Notes: a model not told the origin generated them from the sequence alone. 33,453 nt of DNA from Butyrivibrio sp. AE3009 (GCF_000420845.1 NZ_ATVS01000038.1:1-33453), one strand, 5' to 3'. Shown: positions 1-9,307, numbered from the stretch's first letter. Numbers and translations are program-made.

Positions 1-2
1 AT

Positions 3-173
3 ATGATATACGAATTGCTCCATGACTATCGTCATTCTCGCAATTCTACAAATATTCGGAAACCGCTAATTTACTGCGTAAATTGCTAATTCCTCATATT
101 TGTTTGGGCCATAAAGTCAAAATGCTTAACATGCCAGCATGTACGCATTTATGACTTTTGGCACCTATATCAT
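3..173 (-). ncRNA. Structured RNA element, copy 3 (diverged)
   Basis: Read on the minus strand, this stretch has the architecture of the two plus-strand copies near cysK and nifH-like, with most helix sequences changed. In plus-strand coordinates: closing helix 3-10 with 166-173 (ATGATATA/TATATCAT); P2 hairpin with arms 113-119/152-158, 120-125/145-150 and 129-134/137-142; P3 49-55 with 96-102 (ATATTTG/CAAATAT); P4 58-61 with 90-93, capped by a hairpin 68-74/78-84; P5 12-18 with 40-46 (GAATTGC/GCAATTC), capped by 22-26/31-35. Single-stranded parts shared with the other copies include GATATAGG, GAGGAA, TTTCCGAAT, TGTAG and CGTATATCAT. A TATAAT box on the minus strand (plus coordinates 174-179) lies just upstream of the 5' end, so it may have its own promoter. 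The 3' end may run past the window edge. Family not recognised. Confidence 0.72.
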
Positions 174-202
174 TATAATGTTTCTGCAGTTTCTATGAGG
201 AT

Positions 203-250
203 AAAAAAGCGTCAGGACTTAAGTTTTTCGCTTGGTCCCGGCGCTTTTTT
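203..250. terminator. Bidirectional intrinsic terminator
   Basis: An A6 run and GCG (203-211) face CGC and a T6 run (242-250). Inner pairing GGAC/GTCC completes an imperfect hairpin. It can end the minus-strand regulator gene, whose stop lies 36 nt away. Its GCGTCAG...GGCGC arms resemble the terminator at 4452-4487. Confidence 0.75.
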
Positions 251-285
251 GATGCCTATTTAGATTGCATTCTTAGTCTGGCTGA

Positions 286-744
286 TCATTTCATAAGAGA
301 TAAAGCCTTGAGGAAGAACTTTACAATCCGTTTGTCTCTTCCTGAGAGGCGGTGGTAGTAGTAGATAAGCTCTCTGTCTTCGATGGTGACCCACTTGGCC
401 AGTCTGTCCTTGGACATGTCGGCACACTCCGACAAAAAGCTATTGTAAATAGCATCGGAGTCCTGCTGGATATCCTCGTCCTTTTCCACGACTTCCGCTG
501 AGTTGAACTTCACGGAGTCTTCGCCGTCTTTTTCCATAGACAGCCTTATGAGCCGCTCCAGAGATACGTGGAAGATGGAGGACATCTTGTAGAGTGCATC
601 CGCCGGCGGTGTCAGTCTTCCGTTCTCATAATGTGAATAGGTGCCTCTTGTGATTCCAAGCTGCCTTGCAACTTCGTCCTGCTTGAGGCCCTGATTGTCT
701 CTGAGCATTCTTAAATATTTTGCTAATGGGGTGTCTTTCATCAT
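286..744 (-). CDS. XRE-family helix-turn-helix transcriptional regulator
   Basis: The 152-residue protein begins with a Cro/C1-type HTH domain (about residues 8-65: LRMLRDNQGLKQDEVARQLG, then TRGTYSHYENG). The last 80 residues are acidic then mixed, have no recognised domain, and could be a dimerisation or ligand-sensing part. The start is supported by GGAGGAGAA directly before tandem ATG codons; the second ATG (739-741) is also possible. It is divergent from the secreted repeat protein at 1044, and the space between them holds a 12-bp inverted repeat, so autoregulation and control of the surface protein are plausible but inferred. A terminator follows at 203-250. No neighbour suggests a phage or conjugative origin. 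Confidence 0.85.
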   Translation of the reverse strand: MMKDTPLAKYLRMLRDNQGLKQDEVARQLGITRGTYSHYENGRLTPPADALYKMSSIFHVSLERLIRLSMEKDGEDSVKFNSAEVVEKDEDIQQDSDAIYNSFLSECADMSKDRLAKWVTIEDRELIYYYHRLSGRDKRIVKFFLKALSLMK

Positions 745-765
745 TTCTCCTCCTAGATACGTTAG

Positions 766-830
766 ATATCATTTCGAACCGAGATGTATAAATAATATCG
801 CAAACGAAGCGAAAAATATCGAAATGATAT
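766..830. promoter_or_regulatory. Inverted-repeat operator region between divergent genes
   Basis: ATATCATTTCGA (766-777) is the exact reverse complement of TCGAAATGATAT (819-830). Between the arms lies a smaller dyad TCGC (798-801)/GCGA (809-812). Related short motifs (TATCGAAA, TATCGCAAA, TAGCGCAAA) recur up to about 845. The 745-1043 gap otherwise shows no gene. The position upstream of an XRE regulator suggests operators for it; this is inference. Confidence 0.5.
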
Positions 831-979
831 AATAAATAGCGCAAACACTAAATAAGATATCATAAGCAAACCTAGGTTTAACTTTTTTCTAAAACAATTC
901 ACAGAATATTCAGAATATATACACAATTACTCGACAATAAACTGAAAATTATCTCGCTGAAAAATGTGCGTCATATATG

Positions 980-1008
980 TTTCTTTTTACTGCGATTGAT
1001 AGTATAAT
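980..1008 (+). promoter_or_regulatory. Promoter of the secreted repeat protein
   Basis: A perfect TATAAT (1003-1008) lies 35 nt before the first start codon. The -35 element at the usual spacing (980-985, TTTCTT) is poor, so an activator may be needed. Confidence 0.5.
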
Positions 1009-1043
1009 GCTTGTGCTTATCAATACTTTGTAATGAAAGGTAA

Positions 1044-4000
1044 ATGAAAAAAGTAAAGGGAAAAGGTATGAAAAAAAGGATTTTAGCTATTCTTGCGGCA
1101 ATCACCATTGCCGGAAGCAGCATTGGTGTTGGGGGCACAGGATATGCTGCTGAGTCAGACTACTTCGAGGGGCCCCAGGATGTGATACTTAACTCTGAGA
1201 CTTGCGAGATCGAGGTCACTATCGAAGATTCAGAAGAAGGCAGCAGTGCTGAAGGGGACAGTGAGGGAGAGGCTGCATCAGATCCGAATCAGGATATTAT
1301 CACAGAAGAAATTGAAGACAATGAAGATAATGCCGATGCCGACAGCAGTGAAGATGCCGGTGACAGCAGTGAGGCTGCAGGCACAGAAGATGACCCGGTG
1401 GTTTCTGAGGGAAGCTCTGCAGATGAAGGAAGTTCTGTAGATGAAGGCATCTTTGCAGTTGAGGGCAGCTCCGCAGATGAAACAGAAGATGAAGCTGCAG
1501 AGGATGTAATATTAGAGGAAACAGATGAAGCTTCTTTTGGAGAATCTGTAGAAGCTACTGATGTATCCGAGAATAGTACGGATGCATTCGTTAAGGTAAC
1601 TGCCGGACAAAAGGGAAAGTGGATCAATATAAAAGGAAAATGGACCTACGAAAACGCTGACGGCCGTCCCGCAGATGATGATGGAAAAGCACTTGATAAC
1701 AATGTGGCTCATATCGGTGATGAGTACTATTATTTCAAGGGCCGCTACATGGCTACTGGCTTCGTGTATTTTGACCATTATGGAAGAGCTGTATCCAAAA
1801 GCAAGGCAAACTATGCAGTGTACTGCGACAAGACCACCGGCGCTATACAGAAGGGCTTTTTCATAGTAGGAGATAATAGCTATCTTGCACTCTTAAATGA
1901 GAAGGGCTACGGAATCATAAGGTTTGACAGGATCGTATACGGCGAAGAGAGTAATTACTATTACTATTATCTTGATAAGGATGGAGCGATTGTTAAAGAT
2001 AAGTTCTTTTCCTATGAAGGCAGTAAATACCGCGCAGGAGCAGATGGTAAGCTCCTTACAGACGGTACCTATCTTATAGATGGCAAATTCTACAACTTTG
2101 ACAGCGAGGGAAGACTTGTAACCACCGGCATGAGATCGGGATACTACTACATAAATGCTGATAACGTAAGAGCTCAGGCATATATAAGGGCCAGGGGACC
2201 CAGGAATCCTGCAGCGGGATATAGCTACTATACGGATTCTGAATGTAAGAAAGTACTTACTAACACCTGGTTGTACAGCGCCGGAGGAAGCAAAGTTTAT
2301 TACCTTGATAGGTTTGGTAATGCGGCGACCGGAATTGTAAAAGCCGGCGAAGAAACGATTCTTTTTGATAAGAATACAGCAAGAATCAACGCAGTTACCG
2401 GCGTATACAAGGAAGGAAGCAAGTACTACTACGTAATTAAAGGTATTGTGGTTACAACTCCCGGTTTCTACAAAATCGATTCATTTGTATATTATTATGT
2501 GACCGGAACCTCAGGTGAGCTGGCAACAGGTTTTAAAACCATTAAGACAGAGAAATATCCTGCCGGAAAGAAATACCATTTTCAAGAAGCGGGTAGTTAC
2601 CGTGTGGCGCAGCTGGATTACTATCGTGCTGAAGTAAATGGTAAGTTATATCACATCAATCAGAAAAATTATAACGAAAAGTATCCTTTGGGACCTGAAG
2701 ACTATTTTGTATGTAGCTACAAGGAATGCAAGGAGCAGCAAAAAGCTGATATTGGTTTTATTGGAGCGGACATTGAGTTTAATTCCGACGGCTCATATTT
2801 TACCGGTTGGAAGACTATTAAGCGCCAAAAATATTACTACTATCAGGGACATAAAGCAGAGGCCGGATCGATATACAGAACCACAAAAGGCAAGCCTTAT
2901 GTAATGGATATAGATGGTAAATTGTATCTGATGGCACCTGAGGGGTATCAGATGTCCGGCTGGCACAGGATTAAAAAATCCGAGAAGATACCTGTATATC
3001 CTTTTGACAGAACATCGCCCTGGCAGATGTCTGAAGATTTTTATATGTACTTCTCTGAAACTGACGGAAAGGCTGCAGTAGGCTTTAAGGCCGTTCCGGC
3101 GCCTACTCTTGATGAGAGCGGAAATATCGCCCTTGATAAAGACGGAAATGTGATTGTTTCAGGTGAAAAGAAGAGACTTCTTTTTGCAACTAAGGCTGAT
3201 GATAACTATATGAAGGGCGCTCTTGTCAGAAATGCAAGCTATGTGCTTAGCGGGAGAAAATATTTGCTTGATGGTGCAGGCTGTGCCTATAAGCTGCCTG
3301 AAGGTCCTGCTAAGAAGGACGGGGGCACCGTATACCAGAAGGCTGACGGTAGCTATAAAACCGGTGCAATTGATGGCTGCTATTATGATCCTGCCACAGG
3401 CTACATGCTGACAAATGTCTTTAGAAAGACCGGGAAAAAATGGTACTACTACGGCGCTGATGGCAAGCAGAGCAGTGGCTCTTTGCAGGTGACACTGGGC
3501 AGTGGAAGAAAAGCTTTTGCCGTATTTAATAAAGATGGCAGTATCAAGAACTTCGTTGACAAAGATGGAGCCAAGATCAAAGACGTATACTTTATATTTA
3601 ATTCTTCTGCTTACTTCATTGGTTCCAAGGGTACTCTTTTAACAGGTCGTATTGAGCTTGCTTATTTCAAAAACGGAGATTCCACAATTGTCTATGTGGA
3701 GAATGACGGCAAGACTGACTTCCAGGTTCCGAGCATCGGAAGTGATGCTGCAATGATCAAGGATGGGAAAAAGATCTATGTCATCAGTGAGGGTCAGATT
3801 GTAACAGATGATTCCAAAGAATACAGAGTTGTTGATTATTCAAGACTTCCGGAGGCTGACAGATATGCAATGGACAGATACCGTGAGGAGTTTATGAACA
3901 ACTCTTATAAGTATATTCCTGTTCATGTAGGTGCGGACGGCTCTGTATCAGCGAAGACAACCAACTATTATGGCAGAACTCTTCATCTTAATAGCTATGG

Positions 4001-4445
4001 CATTCCTCTGGAGTATATGTGCGCCTTCAGAAAATCGGGCAAGAACTGGTATGTTAATGATGTAGACTGCGCCGGAACGGCAAGTCTTGACCTGGTTATA
4101 TCCAATCCGAATACATTAGAGATCTCGTACTGCACCGCCAAAGTTTCCTGGGATCATAACGGCAAAATGAGCGAGATCGTTGATACAAGTACCGGCAAGG
4201 CAATAAGCGGTTATGTAACTATTCAGGAAATTAATATCGGAAAAGATACAAGAAGCGTTAATTACAATATGAAGCTTAAAAAAGGATATCCTTACACCGG
4301 TTCCGTATCAGTATCTACAAAGGCACTGGCTACGCGATATGGGGTAAAGAATTTCAAGATCAAATATACTTTTGATCCCGACACCGGACTTCTGGATGCT
4401 GCAGCAGCAAACAGGGAGATGGAAAGATTGGGAATTGATCTGTAA
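1044..4445 (+). CDS. Large secreted protein with cell-wall/glucan-binding-type repeats
   Basis: The 1133-residue protein starts with a signal peptide: a basic end (MKKRIL), a hydrophobic core ILAILAAITIAG and a likely cut after GYA. ATG 1068 (MKKRIL...) is an equally good start, since both have purine-rich sites. Residues of about 40-180 are a low-complexity, very acidic Glu/Asp/Ser/Ala linker with imperfect repeats such as EGSSADE. The rest consists of degenerate aromatic-Gly repeats of the choline- or glucan-binding type (GKWTYENADGR, GSKYYYV, KKWYYYGADGK, DGKLYLMAPEGY), with many YYY and GxxxxG units. No catalytic domain, LPXTG sorting signal or C-terminal membrane anchor is visible, so attachment through the repeats is the likely role. 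It stands alone between its own promoter and terminator. Ligand and function are not known. Confidence 0.8.
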   Translation: MKKVKGKGMKKRILAILAAITIAGSSIGVGGTGYAAESDYFEGPQDVILNSETCEIEVTIEDSEEGSSAEGDSEGEAASDPNQDIITEEIEDNEDNADADSSEDAGDSSEAAGTEDDPVVSEGSSADEGSSVDEGIFAVEGSSADETEDEAAEDVILEETDEASFGESVEATDVSENSTDAFVKVTAGQKGKWINIKGKWTYENADGRPADDDGKALDNNVAHIGDEYYYFKGRYMATGFVYFDHYGRAVSKSKANYAVYCDKTTGAIQKGFFIVGDNSYLALLNEKGYGIIRFDRIVYGEESNYYYYYLDKDGAIVKDKFFSYEGSKYRAGADGKLLTDGTYLIDGKFYNFDSEGRLVTTGMRSGYYYINADNVRAQAYIRARGPRNPAAGYSYYTDSECKKVLTNTWLYSAGGSKVYYLDRFGNAATGIVKAGEETILFDKNTARINAVTGVYKEGSKYYYVIKGIVVTTPGFYKIDSFVYYYVTGTSGELATGFKTIKTEKYPAGKKYHFQEAGSYRVAQLDYYRAEVNGKLYHINQKNYNEKYPLGPEDYFVCSYKECKEQQKADIGFIGADIEFNSDGSYFTGWKTIKRQKYYYYQGHKAEAGSIYRTTKGKPYVMDIDGKLYLMAPEGYQMSGWHRIKKSEKIPVYPFDRTSPWQMSEDFYMYFSETDGKAAVGFKAVPAPTLDESGNIALDKDGNVIVSGEKKRLLFATKADDNYMKGALVRNASYVLSGRKYLLDGAGCAYKLPEGPAKKDGGTVYQKADGSYKTGAIDGCYYDPATGYMLTNVFRKTGKKWYYYGADGKQSSGSLQVTLGSGRKAFAVFNKDGSIKNFVDKDGAKIKDVYFIFNSSAYFIGSKGTLLTGRIELAYFKNGDSTIVYVENDGKTDFQVPSIGSDAAMIKDGKKIYVISEGQIVTDDSKEYRVVDYSRLPEADRYAMDRYREEFMNNSYKYIPVHVGADGSVSAKTTNYYGRTLHLNSYGIPLEYMCAFRKSGKNWYVNDVDCAGTASLDLVISNPNTLEISYCTAKVSWDHNGKMSEIVDTSTGKAISGYVTIQEINIGKDTRSVNYNMKLKKGYPYTGSVSVSTKALATRYGVKNFKIKYTFDPDTGLLDAAAANREMERLGIDL

Positions 4446-4451
4446 TAACAG

Positions 4452-4487
4452 AAGGCGTCAGACTTATGGTCCGGCGCTTTCTTTTTT
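4452..4487 (+). terminator. Intrinsic terminator after the repeat protein
   Basis: Imperfect hairpin GCGTCAGAC...GTCCGGCGC followed by TTTCTTTTTT, seven bases after the stop codon. Confidence 0.8.
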
Positions 4488-4528
4488 GGCCTAAGGAGAG
4501 TTATTATCTCGTCGTTAGTCCTCTGAAA

Positions 4529-4537
4529 TGCTATAAT
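4529..4537 (+). promoter_or_regulatory. Extended -10 promoter of sbcDC
   Basis: TGCTATAAT is an extended -10 box (TGn plus TATAAT) 31 nt before the sbcD start. No good -35 is seen, as is usual for extended -10 promoters. Confidence 0.6.
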
Positions 4538-4567
4538 TAACGGGAGACTAAGAAAGCGGGGAAAGGT

Positions 4568-5782
4568 ATGAAATTACTACATTTGGGGGATCTTCATCTG
4601 GGAAGATCACTGGGGGAATTTGATCTGATCCGGGATCAGGAATATATACTGGATCAGGTGCTGGATATTATTAGAAGCAGGGAGATTGACGCTGTGCTCA
4701 TCGCGGGGGATGTCTATGACAAGGCAATTCCTTCGGAGGGAGCTGTCAATCTGCTTGATGAATTTATTAAAAAGCTCTCGGACGCTAAGGTACAGACCTA
4801 CATCATCAGCGGCAATCACGACTCTGATGACAGGCTTAATTTCGGTAGCAGTCTGTTCGAAGATAAGGGCATTTATATCTCATCCCGTTTTGACGGGAAG
4901 ATGCGTAAATATGTGACATCAGATGAAATGGGAGAGGTGAATATTTACCTCCTTCCTTTCGTTAAGGCGTCGCAGGTTAAGCATTTTTACCCTGATGAGA
5001 AGATCGAGACCTATGAGGATGCTGTCAGGGTTATCATAGATAATTCGGGGGTGGACTATTCTTCCAGAAATGTGCTGGTGGCCCATCAGTTTGTGGCAGG
5101 TAACGAGGATCCACAGGTTGCGGGCTCTGAAGCTGTGGGCGTTCAGAACGTGGGTCTTGTGGAGAAAATCGGCTACAGTGTTATGGAGCAGTTTGACTAC
5201 GCAGCTCTTGGCCATATTCATTCTCCCCAGAGGATCGGCGCTGACCACATCAGGTACAGCGGATCCCCTCTTAAATATTCCCTTTCGGAAGTTAATAATG
5301 ACAAGTCGGTTCCTGTTATCACTTTGGGCAAAAAAGGCAGTATTGATATCGAACTGGTGCCTCTTAAGCCTATGCGCGATCTGCGTCATATAAGAGGAAC
5401 GAGAAAGCAGCTCCTTGACAGGGCAAATGTGACGGATACTGAGGACTTCATCTATGTCACTCTTACTGAGGAGGACATTGTGAATGATGCCATCGGCATT
5501 TTCCGTGCGACTTATCCAAATACCATCAAGCTGGACTACGACAACAGCCGCACCAGGGAAATGGAGCAGGTGGACCTTGGGACTGCCGCTCCCGACAGGA
5601 AGTTCTCGGAGCTTATCTCGGATTTCTACAGTCAGGTCTTTGGCTGCGATATAACGGACAGCGAGAGGCAGGTAATGATGGAGGTTGCTCTGGAAGCGGG
5701 AGCCATTGAGGAGTCTGAGTATCTGCAGTACGAGGAGGAGTTCGGACAGGGAAAGGAGATGGACGAAGATGAAACCAATTAA
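4568..5782 (+). CDS. sbcD: Exonuclease SbcD (Mre11-type nuclease subunit)
   Basis: This is the metal-dependent nuclease subunit of the SbcCD complex, which trims hairpin and protein-blocked DNA ends in the cytoplasm. The calcineurin-like phosphoesterase motifs are all present: GDLHLG near the start, GDVYDKAIPS, GNHDSDDR, AHQFVAG and GHIHSPQ. At 404 residues it is of normal length. The start is preceded by GGGGAAAGG. Its last 14 nt overlap the start of sbcC, so the pair is translationally coupled. Identification as SbcD is firm. Confidence 0.96.
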   Translation: MKLLHLGDLHLGRSLGEFDLIRDQEYILDQVLDIIRSREIDAVLIAGDVYDKAIPSEGAVNLLDEFIKKLSDAKVQTYIISGNHDSDDRLNFGSSLFEDKGIYISSRFDGKMRKYVTSDEMGEVNIYLLPFVKASQVKHFYPDEKIETYEDAVRVIIDNSGVDYSSRNVLVAHQFVAGNEDPQVAGSEAVGVQNVGLVEKIGYSVMEQFDYAALGHIHSPQRIGADHIRYSGSPLKYSLSEVNNDKSVPVITLGKKGSIDIELVPLKPMRDLRHIRGTRKQLLDRANVTDTEDFIYVTLTEEDIVNDAIGIFRATYPNTIKLDYDNSRTREMEQVDLGTAAPDRKFSELISDFYSQVFGCDITDSERQVMMEVALEAGAIEESEYLQYEEEFGQGKEMDEDETN

Positions 5783-8700
5783 GCTTGTTATCAGTGCCTT
5801 CGGTCCCTATCCGGGCAAGATTAAGGACATTGAGTTTGGACAGTTTGAGGAAAAAGGGCTTTTTCTGATATCGGGAGATACAGGTGCGGGAAAGACCACT
5901 CTTTTTGATGCAATCTGCTTTGCACTCTACGGGGATACCAGCGGTCATTACAGGGGAACGGGGAACCTAAGGAGTGAGTATGCGGCGCCGGAGACGGAGA
6001 GCTATGTGGACTTTTACTTTACTCATCAGGGGCATAATGTTCACGTTCTTAGAAAGCCTGAGTATGAGAGACCCAAGCTTCGCGGCAGCGGAACTATGAC
6101 GGTGAAGGAGACGGCTGTTCTGTATATCGACGACAAGGCGCCGATTGAGGGAATCACGCCGGTTAACAATGCGGTTAAGGAGCTCCTTAGGATAGACAAG
6201 GATCAGTTCAAGCAGATCGCTATGATCGCCCAGGGTGAGTTCTGGGAGCTATTAAATGCCAAGACGGATAAGAGGACGGAGATACTTAGGACGATATTTA
6301 ATACCGATGGGTATAAGAATATTGAGTTCAGGCTCAGAGAGCGGATGAACGACGGGTATAAAAAGAAGGAGAATCTGGAGCGCAGTGTCTTGCAGTACTT
6401 TGCGGAGGTGGAGGCGCCGATGGAGTGCGAGGATGAGCTTGGCGAGGTCGGTGCTGTGCTTGGTGAAGGAGATGCTACCGAAGGAGATGATGAGATACTA
6501 GGGAGTGAGAAGGCAGCAGCTGAAGATAGTGTGAGTGCGCTGACTGAGGAGCTCTATGAATTAAAGAGGAAGGCTGCTGACAGTAAGAGCGCCTGGAATA
6601 TAGATGAACTAATTGGAATAATTGAGCGAATCGTGGCTGTGGACAAGAAGACCTATGACAGGATGGCAGCGGAGCTTAAGAAGGCGGAGAAGGAGCTGGA
6701 TGCAAGGAAGGCTGAGCTGGCTAAGGCTGAGCTTAATAATAATGCGCTGAAGACGCTGGATAAGCTGGAAGCAGAGAAGCAGCAGCTTGAGGAACTGGGA
6801 CCTGAGATGGAGGAACTGAAAGGCCTTATCCTGCAGCAGAAGAATGCCAGCTACAAGGTAATGCCTGTCCTTGAGAATCTGGAGAAGGCTGTTAAGAGCC
6901 ATGAGGAGCTGGAGAGAGCCATTGAGAAGAACAAGGAGGCTCTTGCACAGGCAAATAAGAAAGTGGAGACTACAGCGGATAAGCTTGCCAAGGCCAAGGA
7001 GCGTAAGTCACTTGGGCAGAAGGCCAAGACCGAGGCTGACAAGATAAGCGGTGAAGAGGAGAGCTACGTTAAGAGGGATGAAACTGGGAAGAGCCTTGAA
7101 CTTCTTAAGGAGGAAGAGGCTGAGCTTGGAAAAATGCTTGAGGATATAGCAAAGCAAGAGGAAGAGAATAAGAAGCGCATAGCTTCCTGTAATGAGACTG
7201 CAAAAGAACTGAAGGACAGCCCTGAGAAGCTGCTTAAGGCCAGGGTTTTTGGAGATAAGCTTAAGGAATTTAAGGAAGAGACTGCAGATATACTGGAGGT
7301 CTGTGCACCAAAGTTTAAAGCCCTGGAAAAAAATCTGTCGGATAAACAGAAGGCCTTTGTAGAGGCGAGACAAGAGCATGAGAGCGCAGCAGCCACCAGA
7401 TATTCCCTTGAGAAGATCCTGGAAAACTGCCGCGCCGGGCTTTTGGCAAAGGATCTTAAGGAGGGCGAAAAGTGCCCTGTCTGCGGTTCCACCGTGCACC
7501 CTGAGCCGGCTGTTTTACCCAGTGAATCCGTCAGCGAGGAGGAGTTTGAAAAGGCCAAGGCGGCTGAGGAGAAGCTCCTTCAGAAACGAACCGGTGCCAT
7601 GACTCTTGCTGAAAGTGCAAAGGGAAGCCTTAACACCTACCAAGAACAGCTACGGATCAGCATCCTTGATCTTATTGAAAAAGTGGGGGCTGACCCCAAT
7701 CTGGGTGAAAGCCTTGCAGTTACTGGGCTTGCAGAAAATAGCATGGATGAGCTGCTGGAAAAAGTGAGGGAGGCAGCTAAGGCTATCGGAGATGCAATCC
7801 TTCAGAATAATAAGAAGGAAGCGGAGCTTTCAAGGGATGCCGAGGCTCTTAAGGAAGCACTTGATAAACTGGACAGGCTCCAGGGAAGTGATGCCCAGGC
7901 TCTTTCTAAGAAAAAGGAAGAGGCTCAGATTCTTTTGCAGAAAAAGACTGCGGACCTTGCGGCAGCCAGGGCAACCCTGGAGGGCTTTAAGAAGCTGAGC
8001 TTTGAAACCTGGAAGGAAGCAAAGAAGGAGAGGGATAAGAAGCTCTCTGAATACGAGGATATTATGTCAGCCATCGACAAGGCTCTTAAGGAAAAGAGTG
8101 AGGCGGACAAGACAGCTGCGGAAATCGCAGCGGAGATAAGGACCAGAGAAGGGGCCTATGATAAGGAAGAAAAGCTCATAGGCAAGCTTCAAAAGGAGCT
8201 GGAGGAGCTGCTTAATAAATATGGCTTTGCAGACACTGAGGAACTGCAGGAATATGCGGTATCAGACAGGACCATAAAGAGTGAGGAAAAGAAGCTTACG
8301 GACTACGAGAAGTCTTTTTCCACCAACGAGACGAGACTTGCCCAGGCCAGAAAGGATGCGGCAAACCTGGAGTATGTGGATATCACCGAGGAGTCCGCAA
8401 GAGTACGTGCCAGGGAGAAGGAGGTCAAGGCCTTCAGAGACAGAAGGAGCAAACTCTCCTTTAGCATTGATAGTAACCTTGTCAGACAAAAGAATATTGA
8501 AGCCGGCAGGCAGGATCTTCTGGAGGCCACGGAGAAGTACAACACCTCAAGAAGGCTCTACGACCTGGTAAGAGGAAACACCGGCAACGGCAAGATCACG
8601 CTGGAGCAGTATATTCAGGCAGCAGGCTTTGATCGTATCATTCACGCCGCCAACAGAAGGCTCCTTCCTATGAGCGAGGATCAGTACCTGCTGTACCGCC

Positions 8701-9086
8701 GAGAGGACAGTCTTGGGAAAAAGAGTAATACCTTCCTCGACCTTGAGGTTCTGGATAACTACACAGGACGCAGAAGACCTGTCGGAAACCTGTCCGGCGG
8801 CGAGAGCTTCAAGGCATCACTAAGTCTTGCGCTTGGCCTTTCCGATACAGTGTCCTCAAGTATGGGCGGCGTTCAGATGGATGCACTGTTTATCGATGAG
8901 GGCTTCGGAACGCTGGATAAAAAATCTATCGACAGTGCCATGGAGATACTGCTTGGGCTATCCAACAGTCATAAGCTTGTGGGAATCATAAGTCACCGCG
9001 AGGAGCTTATGGAGAATATTCCGCAGCAGATCAAGGTTAGCAAGTCGCGCACCGGAAGTACTATCGATATCGAAACCGGAGTGTGA
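5769..9086 (+). CDS. sbcC: Exonuclease SbcC (Rad50-type SMC ATPase subunit)
   Basis: This is the ATPase partner of SbcD. The start MKPIKLVISAFGPY is chosen because it matches the family N-terminus and has AGGAG about ten bases upstream, inside sbcD; the open frame extends further upstream. Visible in order: Walker A GDTGAGKTT (about residues 36-44), long coiled coil rich in Lys/Glu/Leu, the zinc hook CPVCGSTVHP (about 567-576), the second coiled-coil arm, the ABC signature LSGGESF (about 1007) and Walker B LFIDEG (about 1040). Its 1105 residues are normal for SbcC. About residues 218-255 hold a Glu/Gly-rich insert in the first arm. No terminator follows directly; the next promoter starts near 9196. 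Confidence 0.96.
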   Translation: MKPIKLVISAFGPYPGKIKDIEFGQFEEKGLFLISGDTGAGKTTLFDAICFALYGDTSGHYRGTGNLRSEYAAPETESYVDFYFTHQGHNVHVLRKPEYERPKLRGSGTMTVKETAVLYIDDKAPIEGITPVNNAVKELLRIDKDQFKQIAMIAQGEFWELLNAKTDKRTEILRTIFNTDGYKNIEFRLRERMNDGYKKKENLERSVLQYFAEVEAPMECEDELGEVGAVLGEGDATEGDDEILGSEKAAAEDSVSALTEELYELKRKAADSKSAWNIDELIGIIERIVAVDKKTYDRMAAELKKAEKELDARKAELAKAELNNNALKTLDKLEAEKQQLEELGPEMEELKGLILQQKNASYKVMPVLENLEKAVKSHEELERAIEKNKEALAQANKKVETTADKLAKAKERKSLGQKAKTEADKISGEEESYVKRDETGKSLELLKEEEAELGKMLEDIAKQEEENKKRIASCNETAKELKDSPEKLLKARVFGDKLKEFKEETADILEVCAPKFKALEKNLSDKQKAFVEARQEHESAAATRYSLEKILENCRAGLLAKDLKEGEKCPVCGSTVHPEPAVLPSESVSEEEFEKAKAAEEKLLQKRTGAMTLAESAKGSLNTYQEQLRISILDLIEKVGADPNLGESLAVTGLAENSMDELLEKVREAAKAIGDAILQNNKKEAELSRDAEALKEALDKLDRLQGSDAQALSKKKEEAQILLQKKTADLAAARATLEGFKKLSFETWKEAKKERDKKLSEYEDIMSAIDKALKEKSEADKTAAEIAAEIRTREGAYDKEEKLIGKLQKELEELLNKYGFADTEELQEYAVSDRTIKSEEKKLTDYEKSFSTNETRLAQARKDAANLEYVDITEESARVRAREKEVKAFRDRRSKLSFSIDSNLVRQKNIEAGRQDLLEATEKYNTSRRLYDLVRGNTGNGKITLEQYIQAAGFDRIIHAANRRLLPMSEDQYLLYRREDSLGKKSNTFLDLEVLDNYTGRRRPVGNLSGGESFKASLSLALGLSDTVSSSMGGVQMDALFIDEGFGTLDKKSIDSAMEILLGLSNSHKLVGIISHREELMENIPQQIKVSKSRTGSTIDIETGV

Positions 9087-9195
9087 GATAGGACGGAGAA
9101 ATTGTGCTAAGCGTAGTGAAATGAGTTGCGTAAAAGATGTATTGTCAGAAAGCTTGAACTTTTTACGAACTTTAGCGGAATTGATTAAATTTCGC

Positions 9196-9224
9196 TTTAA
9201 TACTTTGCGGCGATAAAGTATAAT
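9196..9224 (+). promoter_or_regulatory. Probable pepO promoter
   Basis: TATAAT at 9219-9224, with an AT-rich weak -35 (TTTAAT, 9196-9201) at 17-nt spacing. The remainder of the 9087-9307 gap holds the hairpin at 9239-9272 and no gene. Confidence 0.5.
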
Positions 9225-9238
9225 GGTGGCTATGTGAG

Positions 9239-9272
9239 GAAAGCTTGCAAGAGTATGGAAGCTTTCTTTTTT
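9239..9272 (+). terminator. Terminator-like hairpin in the pepO leader
   Basis: GAAAGCTT (9239-9246) pairs perfectly with AAGCTTTC (9259-9266) and is followed by T6. It lies between the -10 box and the start codon of the M13 peptidase, so it would act as an attenuator for that gene or as a late terminator for sbcDC. A second GAAAGCTT at 9150-9157 could pair with the same 3' arm in a longer sbcDC transcript. Confidence 0.6.
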
Positions 9273-9307
9273 GATAAATCGATATGAAGTTGAAAGGAAA
9301 GAGCTAT

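Noticed and set aside
1289..1627. Open frame opposite the acidic linker of the surface protein
   Set aside because: It is the Ser/Ala-rich shadow of Glu/Asp-rich repeats, with no ribosome site or homology that I recognise.
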